Assembly (NCBI GenBank): GCA_947561585.1 | Contig: CANNZV010002504.1 | Coordinates: forward strand, 62,001 to 126,000 | DNA length: 64,000 nucleotides | DNA from: Caprella mutica | Taxonomy: Eukaryota > Arthropoda > Malacostraca > Amphipoda > Caprellidae | Direction: 5' to 3' | Shown here: positions 58,514 through 64,000 of the stretch, piece by piece | Numbering within the stretch: the stretch's first letter is position 1 | How the letters are laid out: each line of letters opens with the position of its first letter | Position numbers and translations under genes: made by a program | Notes under the pieces: model-generated | The model's database searches: none | What the model was told of the DNA's origin: nothing | Seen by the model: the letters and a program-made list of their open reading frames with translations, nothing else

Positions 58514-61500
58514 TTCACTTTGAAATGATTAAGATAGTTTATTTTTATGCTGAACCTACCTATGTAGCTACTCAAATTATGCTACACTAGCATTTCCCTT
58601 CGCTAGATTAGTTGTGGGAGACAAAATAACGTCAACAGACAAAAGTGGACATAAATTTTCCTTATCATTTTAATGTATGCTAACCACTCACACACAGAAT
58701 CCGGTGGTAAGTCAGTCCTGGAATTTGTTTTTGTATTGTTTGTAGGTAAGCAACCTACCGCAGAGGACGCTTTAGATAAGCAAGCCAATTATCAACCTCA
58801 TATCCGTATTAACGTCTCCTTCTCTGCATCCCTCTTACCTAATTATTCGTCGTAAATAGCATGTAATGAAGCAGCTTTCCACTCGAATTCCGTTCGATAT
58901 CGATCTCCTATTAGAATAACCTGAATTTTTGCGTTTGATCCACCAAGTGGCAACTAGGTAGCTGTTTCCTCTAGCAGAGCTACAATTTAAACTATATAGT
59001 CTATTGGCAGTTGATCAAGTGGGGATGGGTCTTGTTAAAGCTATTTATGAGGTAATTTATTGTTCTAACATATCATTTGGAAAATAATATATAAAATAGC
59101 ATAGTCAGATGGAATATATATGCATAGTAATAAATAATAGGTTAGGTTTGTTGAATAAATGTTCATTTTTCAAAATTTATGGTTCTGTAATTTTTTTAAT
59201 TCGTTACGAGGGTTGCATTAAATTTCTCTTTACTAATTGAAATATACTTCTTTTAAAATTCATTGAAGGATCAAACAGACAGGCCTCTAATTGAAGCCAC
59301 ATATTAATCTTTCCTTTAACTAACGACACCAAATTAATGGTTAAATAACCCTATGACTTCAAATTAAAGGAATAATCTCAGGAGCAACAAGTCACTGGTT
59401 TTATTTTATGAGCATGCTACCTAACTCATTAATGATCAATTTCATGCTACTAGGATTAAGCTATGAACGACTATAGGGCGTCAACTGAAATAGTCTCAGA
59501 TTATCATTTGATTTGTGTCTTCTGCTGCTCTGTAGTTAAATAGAAAACCCTAAAGCGCTACTTTGTAGAGTAACTAAAAAACTTATTGCGATTTTAATCA
59601 ATGTTTTAATGATGATGAATTATTTTGAGAGGGTATTATTTTATATTCAATAGTCAATGAAAGATACAGTGGCCTATTAAACAGTGTAAGCTGTCATGGA
59701 AAACAATAATGGAAAACTTTATCATAGTTATATTCTAATTTATAAATTCATTGGGGAATTAATTTTACGATTTTAAAATAAAAGATAATTTTTATGTATA
59801 ACATAGAACATAAACTGGCAAGATGGAATTTTCAATTCAATATCAATTAAAATAATAACTTCACACAAACATACTTGTATCAAAAATGATAAAAGTTTAC
59901 TAGTAGTTACAAATAATATTACAGAAGAACTAAATATAAATAAAGATTTAAAACTGTTAAGAATAAGTATTTGAGAGCCTGCTGGAAGTATCATGTTGAC
60001 TATCGATGGACGTAGAACTTTGAAAACCCCAAGAGATGAACCAAGTCAGTGATTACACCATCTACATACCTATAGGTTATAAATCTCGCATCTGCTATTA
60101 TAGAATGTTGAATTATGGCGCATAAATTTGCATAATTGTTCCAAATTCTGTAGATTAGATACACGTGATCGTTCCATCAGAAACAATTTGCCCTCAGCCT
60201 CCAGGCTTCATTTGGGCCACCGTTCTTTGGTTTAATTGGTGTGTATTGGTCAGCTTTGCTGCTGATCTTAGAGAACAAGATGACTTATGGCTCTGTACCT
60301 CATTACAATATTTGGATATGCATGCTCTACCAGAGAAATTAACTTCGGCCAATTGTAGGGTGGGTTCAGAATAGTAAAATTAAAGAGTACTTACAAGAAA
60401 TTGGATTTTGCGTTTTGGCTTGAGGAAGTTTTGAAGAATAATTTATAGTGAATATTTTTTTTATCAATATCATCTCTTCTACAAATTATAACAATTATAA
60501 TTTAAATTAGTTCAAATAGCATAATAAAAAATAATAGTTGAATATACTTCATATATCTAATTACAGTTCGGTACCAGCAAACGTACGTCAGGTTTCCTCA
60601 TTTTCGCGCCATCCAATTGGCGTAGTTTATTTACCTTGGTACTCGCGGTAGAACGCTAAAAGGTTAGCTTGTGAACGTATAATGGTGGAAAGAAGGCAAA
60701 GGTCACCCTTCCATGGGGTTCTATTAGAAGAGTTGGTTAGGTACATTTAGGTAAGCTCCTCCTTGCTTACGGGTTTCCGGTTAATAGATCCCGCCGTCAC
60801 GGGATATGCGGTCACGTTTAAGTACATCGACATGTGAAGAGTACTTCGTCACGGCATCGAATTGCAATCTAATTGTAGTGTAAACACTCCTATTATGCTT
60901 TCGGGTGCTTGTGGCTAGATCGATAAATGTAAGAATGTATCACTGAATGGTGGATCATTGCAGCTAATGGGTGAAATGATGGGATGTGGAGATGCTTCAT
61001 AGGAACTTTAAGGAGTAATTTGAGCAGTGGAGGTATATTTTCATAGTACCTTCCTCATTACTGGCTAATCTATGGAATCCGCAATATTTTCCGGTACTTT
61101 GAGTAATGAAAATGAATGTTTATGACAACCCTTCCATACATGAGTTAATACCGCAACCGTTTTTTTTTTCATAAACGTGAATAAATCCATTTTTGAAGGA
61201 AAATTTGAAGTTGGTTTTCTGAGTTAAATTTATTAATATGATTATAATGTTTTAAAAATAAAAATTTAAATTTTGTGAACTTTATACTATATCATTCTAA
61301 AACCATGTGAATTAATATTATTTCTCAGTATGATTTTTTTTGACATTTAACGTTATATAATCACTTTAAGCGAAAACGTTGTACAGTTTAATAACTGTAT
61401 ACATTATCTGTAAGCCCAAAAACATTTTTTTAAATTTGATTGCTAACATCGTTTACTAGATAATGTTTTTACCATATCATTAACCCAACACTAACAAATC

Positions 61501-62423
61501 TAAATAGAGCACACTAACGAACTTTAAAAGTATCTAACTGTTTATTATTCAGACTATCTTGCTCTCAATTTGGTGATTTCATAAACTAGGTAAATGATAG
61601 TTAGGATGGTATCCAGACACTACATATGAGTTTTTAAATGCATTTATATCCATTAAACACTGCAGTCTTTAGTCTGATAAAAATCCACTTATTGCACTTG
61701 GTGCTAAACAGATTAAATGATATTCAGTTTTAGGAAGTTTTGAACATTTGTTTTTTATGGAAAACTGTCAATTTTTGCGTAACAATTTATAAATTACTTA
61801 TCAATGGAAAGTAAAACAAACATTTATTGATAACTATATGATATATTATCTACTTAATTCTAGTGTTTCAGATATTTTAGCTTTGGACTATGAAGACCAT
61901 TTCTTCTACGATAGTAATGGATGATTTTTTTCTGTAAACGCGACAGAAAAATTATATATATTTTCATCTGTACAAGACGATATATTGTGAAAACTTTTAA
62001 ATATATTAATAAACAATATATTGATTATCTCAATTTTTTTAACACGACCATTCTCCATTTTTTAAATATCATATTTTTCTGCATTTTAGATGTTTCTGCA
62101 ATGATGTCACTGAAATTTGATGAGCTTAATTACTTTTAAATTTCAATGTATTATTCATTAATTGTTATTAATAGTGTTAATTATTTTTTATCAATGTTCA
62201 AATTATCCGGCTTATAGTGAATTATTGTTATTCGTTACCATGGCGATAAGAGTTGCCAATTATAAATTTTGATAATTCACATGAATGGTTTTTTCTTCAA
62301 ATATCTATTTCTTCAAACGAAAGTAAAATTAATGATTGAAAAGAACAAAATTAGAACAAAATTAGGTTTATTCCTATAACAATTTCATATTTTATTAGTG
62401 AATAATAATAGCAGGTAGTGTAG
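58514..62423. other. Gene-free region, part 3
   Basis: Higher-complexity islands at 58560-59060, 60130-60380 and 60560-61110, otherwise AT-rich. The short ORFs here (for example 58673-58855 and 60165-60374) lack recognisable motifs. TAGGTAG or its complement occurs at 58556, 58955 and 59417. Confidence 0.45.
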
Positions 62424-62608
62424 GTTACGAATTATCGGTCGGTTTCACATCTTCGGTCATATGAGGAAAAAAGTATAATAATATTTATTTTCTTATTGGT
62501 ATCCATGATACCTGGAGGTATCATGGATACCAATTAAAAAACATAACAATTATTATATAGTTTTTTCTTATATGACCGAAGATGTGAAACCGACCGATAA
62601 TTCGTAAC
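62424..62608. mobile_element. Second palindrome with the TTGGTATCC...GGATACCAA core
   Basis: The outer arms (62424-62460 against ~62572-62608, GTTACGAATTATCGGTCGG...) match perfectly over about 37 bp. The core 62459-62573 is the same ~113-bp sequence type as at 37929-38040, with the 38-bp heart at 62496-62533. The centre is GG rather than the GC of copy 1. Confidence 0.85.
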
Positions 62609-63560
62609 TAACTCCAATCGAAAACTCCAGTTCTAATTTTTGTGTGAATTGTTTACAAGCTTAACCAAGAATATCCCAAGGTACACACATATCAGTTGAT
62701 GCGATCCTCTTCATAGTTAACAGATAAGCAACTTCCTATGTTCTGCTTAATCGTGTATAAATATAATGTTCCTATCTATAGTACCTCCCTCTACAGCTAG
62801 AATGCTTACTACACACAGGCAACGGCAGAAAATACTAAATTGCGGAAAGTTTTAGCGGTGTGGTAACTACAGTTTAATAGGGGACATTATACTATGATTT
62901 ATTTCTTAATCTGAACTATTTACTAATAGTTACATTGTGCAGGCTAGGCAACTTATTCAGTATTTTAGTTTTAAAATGTTTTAGTTTATTTACGCCGGAA
63001 ACTGTTTGGTTTGTTATGGTCTACTAAAGGAAAGTTAGTTAATATTCATTTATTTGTAATAGATTTATAATAGTGACTTTGGATTTTCATTTCACGTCAT
63101 TTTTAATATGTTGTAACTTCACTATTTCCAAAGATGTTTTTTTCTTTATTTACTTTGAACTTGTAAAAAAAAAACTACCTACATGGTACATATATAGTAT
63201 CTTTTATTAAAAAAAAAAAAAAAAATTTCATTGATAGAATAATCCGACAAATAGAATTTAATTTCTTATATGTTTCGGTAATAAAATTTATTTTCGTGAT
63301 TATTTGATCTTTGACCTTACTATTTTATTCGAAATAAAATAGTTTTAAAATAATAAACTGGTGTAGCCGAACTTTTTTGATTTACCAAATTTATGTTCTG
63401 ATTTCTATTCATATATTTGATATTTTTGACTTAACTTTCACTCGAATAGATTAACTTGACTCTCTTGCTTTTATAGGCTTTTATTTTTCATAGGCACATA
63501 GTTTAATAAAAGTAATTCACAAACATCAACTCATTCTAATTAATTATCGCTATTTCTATT
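62609..63560. other. AT-rich spacer
   Basis: A modestly complex block at 62640-62890 is followed by AT-rich sequence with a 15-A run near 63210. No ORF or repeat family recognised. Confidence 0.4.
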
Positions 63561-63564
63561 TACT

Positions 63565-63605
63565 CTATATAAGCATTGTCGCAAGTCCGTTTCTCCGATC
63601 CTCGA
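63565..63605 (+). promoter_or_regulatory. Candidate TATA-type core promoter at the right edge
   Basis: CTATATAAG (63565-63573) is followed 25-30 bp later by TTTCTCCGATCC. The downstream sequence TCGATAGTTTATTGCGCG is GC-richer than the flanks. Any gene would lie beyond the window; orientation and use are uncertain. Confidence 0.3.
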
Positions 63606-63710
63606 TAGTTTATTGCGCGAACAACGCACTAAACAATCGAGTTTTTTTTTGTTAGAAGTACGTCAGCTTGCAATTGACTTCACATCCTGTTAGATAAACA
63701 ATCAGGTGAC

Positions 63711-63966
63711 TTGTGTCCTAAAGTAGAGCTAAATTATGTCCTAAAGTAGAGCTAAATTGTGTCCTAAAGTAGAGCTAAATTGTGTCCTAAAGTAGAGCTA
63801 AATTGTGTCCTAAAGTAGAGCTTACTTATTTGTGTCCTTAAGTAGAGCTAAATTGTGTCCTAAAGTAGAGCTAAATTGTGTCCTAAAGTAGAGCTAAATT
63901 GTGTCCAAAAGTAGAGCTAAATTGTGTCCTAAAGTAGAGCTAAATTGTGTCCTAAAGTAGAGCTTA
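63711..63966. repeat. 23-bp minisatellite, about 11 copies
   Basis: The unit is TTGTGTCCTAAAGTAGAGC+TAAA. Copies are near-identical except a variant junction (GAGCTTACTTATTTGTGTCC) in the middle and a matching GAGCTTACT end. No reading frame of note. Confidence 0.93.
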
Positions 63967-64000
63967 CTGGATAATTGTTTCTGTAATTTTCTATATCTTA

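Noticed and set aside
58603..58855. ORFs on both strands near a higher-complexity island
   Set aside because: They overlap each other antisense, lack motifs and have no splice context; more likely conserved non-coding DNA.
60165..60374. 69-codon ORF starting MIVPSETICPQPPGF
   Set aside because: No recognisable domain, no neighbouring exons in frame; kept only as a complex island.
63711..63966. Possible direct-repeat regulatory array at the right edge
   Set aside because: The 23-bp unit contains no recognised binding site, and without the downstream gene no function can be argued; listed only as a minisatellite.
1..64000. tRNA, rRNA or CRISPR arrays
   Set aside because: I scanned for GTTCGA-type T-loops and found no cloverleaf context; the regular arrays are minisatellites without spacers, so not CRISPR.

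Overview
This is an AT-rich metazoan genomic window with multi-exon genes, standard GT-AG introns, DNA transposons and very long minisatellites. The basement-membrane gene and the mix of maT/Tc1-type transposon relics suggest an arthropod. A caligid copepod (sea louse) is my best guess, but the sequence alone does not prove it.

Layout. Positions 1-3434 hold the 3' part of an unrecognised plus-strand gene with an LRR-like segment and an acidic tail; one of its introns carries a complete but dead DD37D (maT-type) mariner element. Positions 3.4-11.1 kb are transposon debris, dominated by a degenerate palindrome of about 3.7 kb (5586-9309) and Tc1 transposase relics. At 11.5-12.65 kb a promoter-like CCAAT/CRE cluster precedes an 18-bp minisatellite that is open on both strands. 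From 15686 to 44396 lies one large gene, a nidogen (entactin), which I could read through 42 exons to a single 2146-residue frame. It has a signal peptide, NIDO domain, EGF, G2F, an EGF cluster, a long insert with nine copies of an unusual four-cysteine module, six more EGFs, an LY/YWTD propeller and a C-terminal EGF-like tail. Right after the stop codon is a 43-bp array carrying a tandem series of TGACGTCA (CRE) palindromes. From about 46.3 kb to 63.5 kb I see no gene. That stretch alternates AT-rich filler with higher-complexity islands in which TAGGTAG is much more frequent than base composition predicts. The right edge has a TATA-like promoter candidate and a 23-bp minisatellite.

The most unusual signal is at the splice sites of the nidogen gene. 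Three different introns (12, 13 and 35) begin with a minisatellite whose unit contains the exon end plus the 5' splice site, so the donor is copied about 36, 46 and 13 times. In two of these arrays each unit reads AG|GT, that is, an acceptor abutting a donor as in recursive splice sites. The acceptor of exon 33 is also duplicated, and exons 22 and 24 contain in-frame tandem repeats. The second notable signal is a pair of palindromes (37.86 and 62.42 kb) that share a ~113-bp hairpin core but have unrelated inverted arms.
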